Positions 32,359 to 41,359 of a DNA stretch of 64,000 nucleotides are shown piece after piece (position 1 is the stretch's first letter; each line of letters starts with the position of its first letter). The stretch is taken from NCBI RefSeq assembly GCF_900240335.1, contig NZ_LT964979.1, positions 620,001 to 684,000 on the forward strand, in the 5' to 3' direction. The DNA comes from Flavimobilis massiliensis (lineage in GTDB: Bacteria > Actinomycetota > Actinomycetes > Actinomycetales > Cellulomonadaceae). The notes under the pieces are model-generated. The model saw nothing but the letters and a program-made list of their open reading frames with translations. It was not told the DNA's origin and ran no database searches. A program made the position numbers and the translations under genes.

Positions 32359-33985
32359 TCAGCCGCGCGCGTCCTCCGCAGCGCGGACGATCTGCTCGAG
32401 CCACGCGCGCTTGGCCGTCACGGCCTCCTCGAGCGAGCGCACCTTGCGCTCGTCGCCCTTCGGGCGGGCAGTCTCGAGCTCAGCCTCGAGCTGGGCGATC
32501 GACGCCTCGAGCTGAGCGGCCGCGCCCTCGGCGCGCGCACGCGTCTCAGGGTTGGTGCGGACCCACTGTGCCTGCTCTGCGTCGCGGACCGCGGTCTCGA
32601 CGGCACGCATACGTGCCTCGACGCGCCCCATGGCGTTGCGCGGGACCTTGCCGGCCGCCTCCCACCGCTCCTGGATGTCGCGCAGCGCGGCCTTGGCGCG
32701 GGAGAGGTCCGTCACGGGGACGAGTGCCTCAGCCTCGGTGAGCAGGTCCTCCTTGACCGCGAGGTTCGCCTCGAACTCGGCGTCGGTCGCGGCGTTGTCC
32801 GCGTCACGGGCCGCGAAAAAGCGGTCCTGGGCGGCACGGAAGCGTGCCCAGAGCGCGTCGTCGTCCTTGCGGTTGGCGCGGCCTGCGGCCTTCCAGCGGT
32901 CCATGAGGATGCGGTACGCGCCCGCGGTGGCACCCCACTCGGTCGACGTCGAGAGTGCCTCGGCCTCGGCGACGAGGGCTTCCTTGGCGGACTTCGCGGC
33001 GGAGTTGCGGGTCTCGAGCTCCGCGAAGAAGTGGCGACGCTCGCGGTCGAACGTGGTCCGTGCGTGGCTGAACCGCTTCCAGAGCGCCTCCTCCGTCGGC
33101 CGGTCGATGCGCGGGCCGTTGCGCTGCGCGTCCTTCCAGTCGTCGAGGAGCTGGCGGAGCCGGTCGCCCGACGGGCGCCACTGGATCCGCGACGGGTCGG
33201 TGCCTGCGATTTCCTCGGCGGCCTCGACGATTGCGGTGCGACGCTCGACGGCCGCGGCGCGGGCGGCGGTGCGCTCAGCGTCGAGCTCGGAGCGGCGCTG
33301 GGCGGCACGCTCGCGGAGCCCGTCGAGGCGCGCACGCAGGCCGGCGAGGTCGCCCACCGCGGAGGGCTCTGCGAGGTCCTCCGTGAGGCGTGCGATCGTC
33401 TGGTCGATCTCCTTGACCGCGAGGTCGGCGGAACCGAGCCGGGTCTCGAAGAGCGTGACCTTCGACTGGATCTCGAGGAAGCGACGCACGTAGAGAGCCA
33501 TGGCCTCTTCGGCGCTCACGCCGGGGAACTGGCCGACGGCACGCTCGGTCTCGCCCTCGCGGACGTAGACGGTGCCGTCCTCGTCGACGCGGCCGAACGC
33601 GGCCGCGGCGAGTGCCTCGGCGGCGTCGTCGGGAGCTGCGACAGGCGCGGCCTCCGCGGGGCGCGCCTGGGCGATCGCGAGAGGGCTCGGGGCGGGACGG
33701 GGCGTGGGCCGCGGGACGGGNGCGCGTGTCGTCGACGTGCACCCCCTGCTGCGCGACCGCCTGGACGAGCGGCCCCCGCGCACCCCACGGGTCGAGCGTC
33801 CCGAAAGGGTCCGCGAGGCGGTGCGCGTCGGTCTCGGGCGCCTCGGTCACGGCGACTCCGGGCGTGGACGTCGCGGCGTCGTCGGCGGGGACCTCGGCGG
33901 CGGTCTCGGCTTCAGCAGACTCGGGAGCGGTGCCCTCGGCGGTCTCGACGATCGGCTCGTCGGCGGTGGGGGTGGTCTCGGACAC
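32359..33985 (-). CDS. DUF349-repeat protein, frame broken at an ambiguous base
   Basis: An all-helical, coiled-coil protein made of several DUF349 repeats (for example WRPSGDRLRQLLDDWKDAQR, GAYRILMDRWKAAGR, AALRDIQERWEAAGK, each with a conserved Trp). The family is usually encoded near rel in actinobacteria; its role is unknown. The start is GTG at 33985 after GAGGAG, followed by an acidic disordered N-terminus. At about residue 54 the frame enters a 110-bp stretch identical to the inverse of the MBL gene, reaches an N at 33721, and continues one base out of frame in P/A-rich sequence before the DUF349 repeats. The break is probably an assembly fault, and the true gene is likely intact. Confidence 0.75.
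33721..33721. other. ambiguous base N
   Basis: The only non-ACGT base in the window. It lies exactly at one edge of the inverted 110-bp duplicate, which suggests a contig join or unresolved base-call. Confidence 0.95.
33722..33831 (-). repeat. 110-bp inverted copy of part of the MBL gene
   Basis: Exact reverse complement of 34457-34566. On the minus strand it is read in the same frame as in the MBL protein (HRLADPFGTLDPWGARGPL). It ends at the N on one side and at CGACGCGCACC-like microhomology on the other. Confidence 0.95.
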
Positions 33986-34176
33986 AGGGCATCACTCCTC
34001 GGGTTGTGACGCGTACCGGCCGGTGCGACCGGGTGACATCAGCGACTGTCCCCGCGCGGGGACCGGTGGGCACCGGTTCGGTGACGAACACGGCCGTGGC
34101 CAGTCTAGGCACTTTGACGCGCGCTCGTGCGCGCGAGAACACCCTGTCCGCGCAGGGCGGACGGGGAACGCGCCGC

Positions 34177-34182
34177 TAGCCT
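34177..34182 (+). promoter_or_regulatory. -10 box for a leaderless MBL message
   Basis: TAGCCT, then six bases to the ATG at 34189. Confidence 0.45.
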
Positions 34183-34188
34183 GGGGGC

Positions 34189-34983
34189 ATGCCCTCCGCC
34201 GACGCGTCCATGTTCCGCCTCACGACGCTCGTCGCGCCGGTTCTCGGTGCGTCGTGCCACGTCCTGTCGGCCACGGGCTCGGGCCCGTGCCTCGTCGTCG
34301 ACGCGGGCGGCGGGGTCGCGCCCGCGCTGCACGCGCACCTCGTCGAGCACGACCTCGTCCCGGTGGCCGTGCTCGCGACGCACGGGCACCTCGACCACGT
34401 GTGGGACGGGCCGCTCGTCACCGACGACGCCGGGATCCCGTTCGTCCTCCACGAGGCCGACGCGCACCGCCTCGCGGACCCTTTCGGGACGCTCGACCCG
34501 TGGGGTGCGCGGGGGCCGCTCGTCCAGGCGGTCGCGCAGCAGGGGGTGCACGTCGACGACACGCGCGTCCCGGAGCGTGTCATGACGTTCGCGGGGGAGC
34601 GCACACTTCTCGTCGGTGCGGGCGGCCTGCTCGGCGAGGACACGCTCGGGCCCGGCGTCACGGTCGAGGCCGTGCACGCACCCGGGCACACGGAGGGGTC
34701 GACGCTCTACGTCGTCTCGGCTGTGCCGGACGACTCCTCGGAGCTGCCACGCCCTGGCCGGCCTCGCACCGTCGTGACGTCGACGGTGCTGACGGGTGAC
34801 GTCCTCTTCGCGGGGAGCGTCGGGCGCACGGACCTGCCCGGCGGGGACGGTGCCGTCATGGCGCGCACGCTGCGCGATGTCGTCGCGACGCTCCCGGGCG
34901 ATGCGCTCGTCCTGCCGGGGCACGGCCCGGCGACGACCGTCGGGCACGAAATGGCGTCGAACCCGTACCTCGCCCGCCGGTAG
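34189..34983 (+). CDS. MBL-fold metallo-hydrolase (glyoxalase II-like)
   Basis: A 264-residue metallo-beta-lactamase-fold hydrolase. The metal-binding motif ATHGHLDHVWDG lies near residue 64; a further His is in HAPGHTEGSTLYVV near 165, a bridging Asp in LTGDVLFAGSVGRTDL near 205, and the last His in VLPGHGPATTVGHEM near 244. This set fits the hydroxyacylglutathione-hydrolase branch, which in actinobacteria may act on other thioesters. It has no RBS and is probably leaderless. Its stop forms part of the hisS -10 box. Residues about 90-126 are encoded by the sequence duplicated in the DUF349 gene. Confidence 0.88.
   Translation: MPSADASMFRLTTLVAPVLGASCHVLSATGSGPCLVVDAGGGVAPALHAHLVEHDLVPVAVLATHGHLDHVWDGPLVTDDAGIPFVLHEADAHRLADPFGTLDPWGARGPLVQAVAQQGVHVDDTRVPERVMTFAGERTLLVGAGGLLGEDTLGPGVTVEAVHAPGHTEGSTLYVVSAVPDDSSELPRPGRPRTVVTSTVLTGDVLFAGSVGRTDLPGGDGAVMARTLRDVVATLPGDALVLPGHGPATTVGHEMASNPYLARR
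34457..34566 (+). repeat. original of the 110-bp inverted duplicate
   Basis: Lies wholly within the intact MBL gene, where it encodes part of a continuous family-like protein; the copy at 33722-33831 interrupts another gene. Confidence 0.95.
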
Positions 34984-34986
34984 GAT
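34981..34986 (+). promoter_or_regulatory. -10 box for hisS overlapping the MBL stop
   Basis: TAGGAT contains the MBL stop codon and lies eight bases before the hisS ATG, consistent with a leaderless or near-leaderless message. Confidence 0.45.
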
Positions 34987-34994
34987 CGGGGACC

Positions 34995-36386
34995 ATGGCA
35001 CGCCCCACCCCCCTGTCCGGATTTCCTGAGTGGCGCCCTGACGGGCGTGTCGTCGAGCAGCACGTCCTCGACGTCCTGCGCGAGACCTTCGAGCTCCACG
35101 GCTTCGCGGGCATCGAGACGCGGGCGGTCGAGCCGCTCGACCAGCTGCTCCGCAAGGGTGAGACCTCCAAGGAGGTCTACGTGCTGCGTCGCCTCCAGGA
35201 GGAGGAGGGGGCTGAGCCGGACAAGCAGCTCGGCCTGCACTTCGACCTCACGGTGCCGTTCGCGCGCTGGGTCCTCGAGAACGCGGGCCACCTCGCGTTC
35301 CCGTTCAAGCGCTACCAGATGCAGAAGGTGTGGCGCGGCGAGCGTCCCCAGGACGGCCGGTTCCGGGAGTTCCTCCAGGCTGACGTCGACGTCGTGGGCG
35401 ACGGCGAGCTGCCCTACCACTACGAGGTCGAGCTGCCGCTCGTCATGGCCGACGCCCTCGGCAGGCTGCGCGACATCGGCGTGCCCGAGGTGCGCATCCT
35501 CGTCAATAACCGCAAGGTCGCCGAGGGCTTCTACCGCGGGCTCGGGCTCGATGACGTCGAGGCTGTCCTGCGGTCGATCGACAAGCTCGACAAGATCGGG
35601 CCCGACGCCGTCGCGGAGCTGCTCGCCGCGGAGGCTGGCGCGAGCGCGGCGCAGGCCGCCGCGTGCCTCGAGCTCGCCGCCATCAGCGGATCCGACGCGA
35701 CGGTCGTCGATCGCGTGCGCGCTCTCGCCGAGCAGCACGGCGCGGTGACCGAGCTCCTCGAGGAGGGGCTCACCGAGCTCGGTGCGCTCGTCGCGGCCGC
35801 TGCAGTGCGCGCCCCGGGGGTCGTCGTCGCGGACATGAAGATCGCTCGCGGCCTCGACTACTACACGGGCTCCGTCTACGAGACGCTGCTCGTCGGGCAC
35901 GAGAGTCTCGGCTCGATCTGCTCGGGCGGTCGCTACGACACGCTCGCCTCGGACGGCAAGCGCACGTTCCCCGGTGTCGGGCTCTCGATCGGCGTCTCAC
36001 GTCTCGTGTCGCGTCTCCTGTCCGACGGGCTCGTCGTCGCGTCCCGCGGCGTGCCGAGCGCTGTGCTCGTCGCGGTGAACGACGAGGCCGAGCGGTCAGT
36101 CTCCGACGACGTTGCCGCCGCGCTGCGGGCCCGCGGCATCGCGTGCGAGGTCGCGCCGAGCGCCGCGAAGTTCGGCAAGCAGATCCGTTACGCCGACCGT
36201 CGCTCGATCCCGTTCGTCTGGTTCCCGCCGACGCCCGAGCACACGCGCGCGGACGGCTCCGTCGTGCCCGCGCAGGGGCATCAGGTCAAGGACATCCGCT
36301 CGGGCGAGCAGGTCGACGCGGACGCGTCGTCGTGGGCCCCGCCCGCGGCCGACGCCCGCCCGACCGTCCGGGCGGCCACCGCCTGA
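34995..36386 (+). CDS. hisS: histidyl-tRNA synthetase
   Basis: Class II synthetase of 463 residues. Motif 2 is seen in KRYQMQKVWRGERPQDGRF near residue 110, the substrate motif LHFDLTVPFARWV near 79, and histidine-specific RGLDYYTGSVYE near 285; GGRYDTLASDG follows near 312. The C-terminal anticodon-binding domain begins near 355 (VPSAVLVAVNDEAERSVSDD). It is slightly longer than E. coli HisRS (424) because of a proline/alanine-rich tail. It is followed by a hairpin and then aspS, the usual actinobacterial pair. Confidence 0.95.
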   Translation: MARPTPLSGFPEWRPDGRVVEQHVLDVLRETFELHGFAGIETRAVEPLDQLLRKGETSKEVYVLRRLQEEEGAEPDKQLGLHFDLTVPFARWVLENAGHLAFPFKRYQMQKVWRGERPQDGRFREFLQADVDVVGDGELPYHYEVELPLVMADALGRLRDIGVPEVRILVNNRKVAEGFYRGLGLDDVEAVLRSIDKLDKIGPDAVAELLAAEAGASAAQAAACLELAAISGSDATVVDRVRALAEQHGAVTELLEEGLTELGALVAAAAVRAPGVVVADMKIARGLDYYTGSVYETLLVGHESLGSICSGGRYDTLASDGKRTFPGVGLSIGVSRLVSRLLSDGLVVASRGVPSAVLVAVNDEAERSVSDDVAAALRARGIACEVAPSAAKFGKQIRYADRRSIPFVWFPPTPEHTRADGSVVPAQGHQVKDIRSGEQVDADASSWAPPAADARPTVRAATA

Positions 36387-36398
36387 TCCAGGCTCATC

Positions 36399-36434
36399 CG
36401 CGGGCCCCGGCCGAGGAAACGGCTGGGGTCCGCG
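36399..36434 (+). terminator. terminator between hisS and aspS
   Basis: Fourteen-base-pair stem CGCGGGCCCCGGCC / GGCTGGGGTCCGCG with two G-U pairs and loop GAGGAAAC. Confidence 0.65.
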
Positions 36435-36446
36435 CCTGTCGCGTCC

Positions 36447-36452
36447 TAGGAT
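36447..36452 (+). promoter_or_regulatory. -10 box upstream of aspS
   Basis: TAGGAT downstream of the hisS terminator; a start near 36459 would give an 86-base leader ending in a GGAAGGAAG ribosome site. Confidence 0.45.
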
Positions 36453-36544
36453 GGACCGACGTGCGTGCCGCCCGCGGCTCGCTCTCCTCCGGCGCCGCCC
36501 CGTCTCGGCGGACCGCCCCCAGACTTCCCGGAAGGAAGATCCCA

Positions 36545-38350
36545 GTGCTCCGCACACACCCCGCCGGCTCCCTCAGGGCCGAGCACGCAGGTCAGACCGT
36601 CACCCTCACGGGCTGGGTCGACCGACGCCGCGACCACGGTGGCGTCGCCTTCATCGACCTGCGTGACGCCTCGGGCATCGCCCAGGTCGTCATCCGTGAC
36701 GAGGCCGTCGCGCACCCGCTGCGCGCCGAGTTCGTCCTCCAGGTGACGGGCACAGTCAACGCTCGCCCCGACGGCAACGAGAACACGAACCTCTCGACCG
36801 GTGCGATCGAGGTCGTCGCCGAGACGGTCGTCGTCCTCAACGAGTCGGCGCCGCTGCCGTTCCAGGTCTCGACCGCGCTCGACGGCACCGAGCAGATCGG
36901 TGAGGAGGCACGCCTGCGCCACCGCTACCTCGACCTGCGTCGTCCCGCGCCGGCCGCCGCCCTGCGCATGCGCGCGAAGGCGAACGCGGCGGCGCGCCGC
37001 GTGCTCGACCGCCACGAGTTCGTCGAGATCGAGACGCCGACGCTCACCCGTTCGACGCCCGAGGGTGCGCGCGACTTCCTCGTGCCCGCACGCCTCGCGC
37101 CGGGCTCCTGGTACGCGCTTCCGCAGTCGCCGCAGCTCTTCAAGCAGCTGCTCATGGTCGCCGGCATGGAGCGCTACTACCAGATTGCGCGCTGCTACCG
37201 CGACGAGGACTTCCGCGCCGACCGGCAGCCGGAGTTCACGCAGCTCGACGTCGAGATGAGCTTCGTCGAGCAGGACGACGTCATCGAGGTCGCCGAGGAG
37301 ATCCTCGTCGAACTCTGGCGCCTCGGCGGCCACGAGATCTCGCTGCCCATCCCGCGCATGACGTTCAAGGACGCCATGGAGCGCTACGGCTCGGACAAGC
37401 CCGACCTCCGCTTCGGGCTCGAACTCGTCGACCTCACGGCGTACTTCGCCGACACGACGTTCCGCGTCTTCCAGGCCCCGTACGTCGGTGCGATCCGGTT
37501 CCCGGGTGGAGCGGCCACGCCGCGTCGTGGCTTCGACGCGTGGCAGGAGTGGGCCAAGCAGCGCGGCGCCCGGGGCCTCGCGTACGTGACGTTCGGCGAG
37601 GACGGCGAGCTCGGCGGGCCCGTCGCGAAGAACCTCTCCGACGCTGAGCGTTCCGGGCTCGCGGCGGCGACCGGTGCGGAGCCGGGCGACGCGGTGTTCT
37701 TCGCCGCGGGTCGCGCGAGCGACTCGCGCGCGCTCCTCGGTGCCGCGCGTCTCGAGGTCGGCCGCAAGGCCGGGCTCATCGACGAGTCGGCGTGGGCGTT
37801 CGTGTGGGTCGTCGACGCGCCGCTGTTCAAGCCCACGGGCGAGGACGACGACGTCGCGGTCGGTGAGGGTGCGTGGACGGCCGTCCACCACGCCTTCACG
37901 TCGCCGACTCCGGAGTGGATCGACACGTTCGAGGAGAACCCGGGCGAGGCACTCGCGTACGCGTACGACATCGTTTGCAACGGCAACGAGATCGGCGGCG
38001 GATCGATCCGTATCCACCGCCGTGACGTGCAGGAGCGGGTCTTCCGCATGATGGGCATCGGCGAGGCCGAGGCGCAGGAGAAGTTCGGCTTCCTCCTCGA
38101 CGCGTTCAAGTTCGGCGCCCCGCCGCACGGCGGCATCGCGTTCGGCTGGGACCGTATCCTCATGCTCCTCACGGGCTCGGAGTCGATCCGCGACGTCATC
38201 GCGTTCCCGAAGTCGGGTGGCGGCTACGACCCGCTCACGCAGGCTCCCGCGCCGATCACGGCGCAGCAGCGCAAGGAGGCGGGCGTCGACGCGAAGCCCG
38301 CCGCCCCGAAGGCGGAGGCTGCCCCGGCCGACGCTCCCACCGGGGCCTGA
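36545..38350 (+). CDS. aspS: aspartyl-tRNA synthetase, probably non-discriminating
   Basis: Bacterial-type AspRS of 601 residues: OB-fold anticodon domain (1-105), catalytic core with RHRYLDLRRP, motif 2 CYRDEDFRADRQPEFTQLD near residue 217, GAD insertion domain (about 285-415) and motif 3 APPHGGIAFGWDRILML near 525. The specificity positions read RRRDHGGVAFIDLRD and RPDGNENTNL, with His and Gly as in the tRNA-non-discriminating enzymes of M. tuberculosis and others, rather than the Leu/Lys type of E. coli. It would then charge both tRNA-Asp and tRNA-Asn and need GatCAB. GTG start after GGAAGGAAG. The 30-residue A/P-rich tail is disordered. Confidence 0.93.
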   Translation: MLRTHPAGSLRAEHAGQTVTLTGWVDRRRDHGGVAFIDLRDASGIAQVVIRDEAVAHPLRAEFVLQVTGTVNARPDGNENTNLSTGAIEVVAETVVVLNESAPLPFQVSTALDGTEQIGEEARLRHRYLDLRRPAPAAALRMRAKANAAARRVLDRHEFVEIETPTLTRSTPEGARDFLVPARLAPGSWYALPQSPQLFKQLLMVAGMERYYQIARCYRDEDFRADRQPEFTQLDVEMSFVEQDDVIEVAEEILVELWRLGGHEISLPIPRMTFKDAMERYGSDKPDLRFGLELVDLTAYFADTTFRVFQAPYVGAIRFPGGAATPRRGFDAWQEWAKQRGARGLAYVTFGEDGELGGPVAKNLSDAERSGLAAATGAEPGDAVFFAAGRASDSRALLGAARLEVGRKAGLIDESAWAFVWVVDAPLFKPTGEDDDVAVGEGAWTAVHHAFTSPTPEWIDTFEENPGEALAYAYDIVCNGNEIGGGSIRIHRRDVQERVFRMMGIGEAEAQEKFGFLLDAFKFGAPPHGGIAFGWDRILMLLTGSESIRDVIAFPKSGGGYDPLTQAPAPITAQQRKEAGVDAKPAAPKAEAAPADAPTGA

Positions 38351-38353
38351 CAG

Positions 38354-38382
38354 CTGACAGGCCCGCAGCGCGGGCCTGTCAG
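38354..38382 (+). terminator. terminator after aspS
   Basis: Thirteen-base-pair perfect stem CTGACAGGCCCGC / GCGGGCCTGTCAG with loop AGC, three bases after the aspS stop. Confidence 0.8.
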
Positions 38383-38394
38383 ACCCTCGCGACG

Positions 38395-38433
38395 GACGCC
38401 ATGGTGCGCACATGACGTGCGCACCATGGCGTC
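38395..38433. terminator. second hairpin at the convergent aspS boundary
   Basis: Sixteen-base-pair perfect stem (38395-38410 with 38418-38433, loop CATGACG). It probably ends the convergent minus-strand MMPL unit. Confidence 0.7.
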
Positions 38434-38521
38434 GTCGTGTCCGCGGCGACCGGTCCGGTGTCGATCACGGACGTCGTCCGGGGCGATCGTCGTTGGAGTT
38501 GGGCGCCGCCGGGGTGCGGCG

Positions 38522-39037
38522 TCAGACGATGCGGCGCGGGACCTGTGCACCCTGCGTGAACGCAGGGTGACGACGCGCCTCGTCGTCGGGCAGGAGCTCG
38601 AAGAAGGGCGCATGGGGACGCCGGCGGGCGTGTCGCCACCACACGAGCCCGAGGACGACGAGCGCGACGACCGAGACGACCCAGTGCTGCCCCGCGACGA
38701 CCGTCCACGCGCGGATCTCCTCGAGCCGCAGCCCGGGATCACGCACCCCGAACGCCCGGCCCCGCGCCCGCAGGGCGAACCCCCACCACAGCACCTCGTA
38801 AGCCACGAGGGCGGCGGTCGGGACGACGAGCCAACGCCTGTGACGGCGGTGCGTCGCGGCGTCACGCTCGTAGGCGGCCTCGAGCAGGGCGTTGCGCTGC
38901 TCGACGAGCGCCCTCGCCGCAGCGCGCTCCGCCGCGTCGCGTGCGGACCGCTCGCGTGCGACCCGCTCGTCGTCGGCCCGCGCCTGCTCGACCCAGGTCC
39001 GCCCGGCCCCGAGCGTGTCGTCGGCGCCGTACCGCAT
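38522..39037 (-). CDS. two-span membrane protein of unknown function
   Basis: A 171-residue protein. The first 65 residues are a charged helix rich in R, E and A (ERSARDAAERAAARALVEQR), likely a coiled coil. Two membrane segments follow at about 69-88 and 115-135 (VVSVVALVVLGLVWW), then a basic tail. I recognise no family. It starts two bases after the MMPL gene ends on the same strand, so the two are probably co-transcribed. Confidence 0.7.
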   Translation of the reverse strand: MRYGADDTLGAGRTWVEQARADDERVARERSARDAAERAAARALVEQRNALLEAAYERDAATHRRHRRWLVVPTAALVAYEVLWWGFALRARGRAFGVRDPGLRLEEIRAWTVVAGQHWVVSVVALVVLGLVWWRHARRRPHAPFFELLPDDEARRHPAFTQGAQVPRRIV

Positions 39038-39039
39038 CG

Positions 39040-41274
39040 TCAGTGCTCCAGGCCGAAGCGTTCATGCAGCCTGCGCAGCGGCGCAGGCGCCCACCAGTTG
39101 TACGTCCCGAGCAGCGTCATCGTCGCCGGCACGAGGAGCATCCGGACGAGGGTCGCGTCGAGCGCCACGGCGAAGGCGAGGGCGAACCCGACCTCCTTGA
39201 TGACGAGCAACTCGCCGAAGACGAAGCCTGCGAAGACGACGACGATGATCGCGGCGGCCGACGTGATGATGCGGCCGGACCGCTGGAGTCCGAGTCGCAC
39301 GGCCTTCTCCGACTCATGACCAGCGTCGACGAGCTCCTTGATCCGGGCGAGCAGGAAGACCTCGTAGTCCATCGCGAGGCCGAACGCGAACGCGAGCACG
39401 AGCGCGAAGACGTACGTCTCGATCCCGCCCGTCGACGTGAAGCCGAGGATCCCCTCGAGCCACCCGTCCTGGAACGCAAGGACGAGCACGCCCGTTGACG
39501 CGGCGAGGGAGAGCCCGTTCGTGAGCAACGCCTTGACGGGGACGACGAGCGAGCCGGTCATGAGGAACAGCAGGATGAGGGTCGCGACGACGACGATGCC
39601 GACCGCCCAGGGGGCCCGGGAGGTGAGGGCGTCGAGGAAGTCGACCTGGTTGGCGGCCTGTCCCGTCACCCACGCGCGGTGGGGCGGGTCGAGCTCGCGC
39701 AGGTCGTGGACGGCGGCGACGGACTCGGGGCCGCCGGCGTCGTCGTCGGTCGTGTCGACCGCAAGGACCGCGTAGGCACCGAGCGCGGACGGACCGCGCA
39801 CCTCAGCGACCCGCGGGAGCGCTTCGATGTCGGGGATCCAGGCGGCCGCCTCCTCGAGGGTGCCGTCGACGACGACGACGAGGTCGGACCCGGACGTTGC
39901 GGGGTACTCGGCCGAGAGCTGCTCGACGAACTGCCGCTGGCTGTCGGACGCGGGCAGCAGGTCGACTCCGGAGTTGCGCAGGTGGAGGTGGCCGAGAGGG
40001 AGGGCCATCGCAACGAGGAGGGAGACGCAGCCGACGAGCACCCACCACGGGTGCTTCTGGACGCGTGCTGCCCAGCGCGAGAAGACACCCTCGTCGCTCT
40101 CGACGTCAGCCGTGCGGGCGAGCACGCCTGCGAGCCACGGGACGCGGGTGAGGACCCCGGGCCGCTCGATCCGCGCTCCGGCGACGAGGAGGAGCGCCGG
40201 GACGAGGGTGAGGGCGGTCGCGACCGAGATGAGGACAATGGCGAGGCCGGCAAGGCCGATCGACCGCAGGATCGACGGGTCGAAGACGACGAGGCCGGCG
40301 ATCGAGATGGCGACGGTGAGGGCCGAGAACGCGACGGTGCGGCCCGCGGTGGACATCGTGCGGACGAGTGCGACGTGGACGGCGCCGTCGCCGCGGCGGC
40401 GACGCATGCCGCCCGTGGCTTCCTGGGTCCGTGCGAGCGCGAGCTCTTCGCGGTAGCGGGAGACGATGAGGAGCCCGTAGTCGATCGAGAGCCCGATCGA
40501 GAGGAGGGTGACGACGTTGACGATGGAGGAATCGACGTCGATGACGTATGTGAGGCCGTAGATGACGCCGAGGCCCGCGCCGATCGATGCGATCGCCCCG
40601 ACCATGGGCATCGAGGCGGTGAGGAAACCGCCGAAGACGAGGACCATGATGATGAGCGCGACCGGCAGCGCAACGACCTCGCCCGTGACGAGGTCGGCCT
40701 TCACCTGGTCGGTGACGGCCTCGACGACGAGGCTCGTCCCGCCGACGAGCGTCGTGGCGCCGGGGACCGCTGCGACGAGCGCGTCGTCGGCGGTGGCGAA
40801 CGCCGCGACGACGGCGTCCTCCGCGGCTGCGCGCGCGTCGTCGTCGAGGGTCGGGTCGAGCTCGGCGACCATGACGAAGCCGTTGCCGGACACGGCGAGC
40901 AGGGGCGCCGCGGCAGGGTTCGCGATGCCGTCGGGCAGCGCGTACGGGTCGACGACGGAGGCGACACCGGATACAGCGGCGACGGCGGCCCTCACGCTCT
41001 CGACGGCGGCCGGAAGCGCGTCGTCAGCGGGGTCGACGCCCGAGACCATCATCGTGAGGGTCGGCCCGGTCGTCGTGTTCTCCGCGAGGATCCGGCTGCC
41101 CTCGGCGCTCTCGGACCCGGTGACGGCTGGCTCGCCGGTGGACAGCCGGTCGAAGAGGCTGCCACCGCCGGTCCCGAGGAGCGCGATGCCTGCGCCGAGG
41201 AGCGCCACGAGCGCCCAGACGACGAGGGCGCGGCGCGGGTGGCGGATGAGGCTGCGGCCGAGGGATGCGAACAC
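39040..41274 (-). CDS. MMPL-family RND transporter
   Basis: Membrane protein of 744 residues with the duplicated RND topology: a span at 13-33, an extracellular domain, a group of about five spans starting near residue 185 (ALPVALIIMVLVFGGFL), then a second extracellular domain (about 405-540) and a second span group. SIGLSIDYGLLIVSRYREEL and FAFGLAMDYEVFLLARIKEL are the two copies of the MMPL signature with the proton-relay Asp-Tyr pair. Such transporters export lipids or drugs by proton antiport. GTG 41274 was chosen; it lies six bases after GATAGT. The substrate is unknown. It is divergent from rarA. Confidence 0.9.
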   Translation of the reverse strand: MFASLGRSLIRHPRRALVVWALVALLGAGIALLGTGGGSLFDRLSTGEPAVTGSESAEGSRILAENTTTGPTLTMMVSGVDPADDALPAAVESVRAAVAAVSGVASVVDPYALPDGIANPAAAPLLAVSGNGFVMVAELDPTLDDDARAAAEDAVVAAFATADDALVAAVPGATTLVGGTSLVVEAVTDQVKADLVTGEVVALPVALIIMVLVFGGFLTASMPMVGAIASIGAGLGVIYGLTYVIDVDSSIVNVVTLLSIGLSIDYGLLIVSRYREELALARTQEATGGMRRRRGDGAVHVALVRTMSTAGRTVAFSALTVAISIAGLVVFDPSILRSIGLAGLAIVLISVATALTLVPALLLVAGARIERPGVLTRVPWLAGVLARTADVESDEGVFSRWAARVQKHPWWVLVGCVSLLVAMALPLGHLHLRNSGVDLLPASDSQRQFVEQLSAEYPATSGSDLVVVVDGTLEEAAAWIPDIEALPRVAEVRGPSALGAYAVLAVDTTDDDAGGPESVAAVHDLRELDPPHRAWVTGQAANQVDFLDALTSRAPWAVGIVVVATLILLFLMTGSLVVPVKALLTNGLSLAASTGVLVLAFQDGWLEGILGFTSTGGIETYVFALVLAFAFGLAMDYEVFLLARIKELVDAGHESEKAVRLGLQRSGRIITSAAAIIVVVFAGFVFGELLVIKEVGFALAFAVALDATLVRMLLVPATMTLLGTYNWWAPAPLRRLHERFGLEH

Positions 41275-41347
41275 TGAGCCACTATCCCATCGCGACGAGG
41301 GCGTTCGCCACGAGCAGGGGTGGTCCGAGCGCGGGTGCGGAGCGCCG

Positions 41348-41353
41348 TAGGCT
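41348..41353 (+). promoter_or_regulatory. -10 box for a leaderless rarA message
   Basis: TAGGCT, six bases before the rarA ATG, within the 85-base divergent gap shared with the MMPL gene. Confidence 0.45.
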
Positions 41354-41359
41354 CGGGCC

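Noticed and set aside
33722..33831. Insertion sequence or mobile element in the DUF349 gene
   Set aside because: The insert is only 110 bp, has no terminal repeats or target duplication, and is part of the neighbouring MBL gene.
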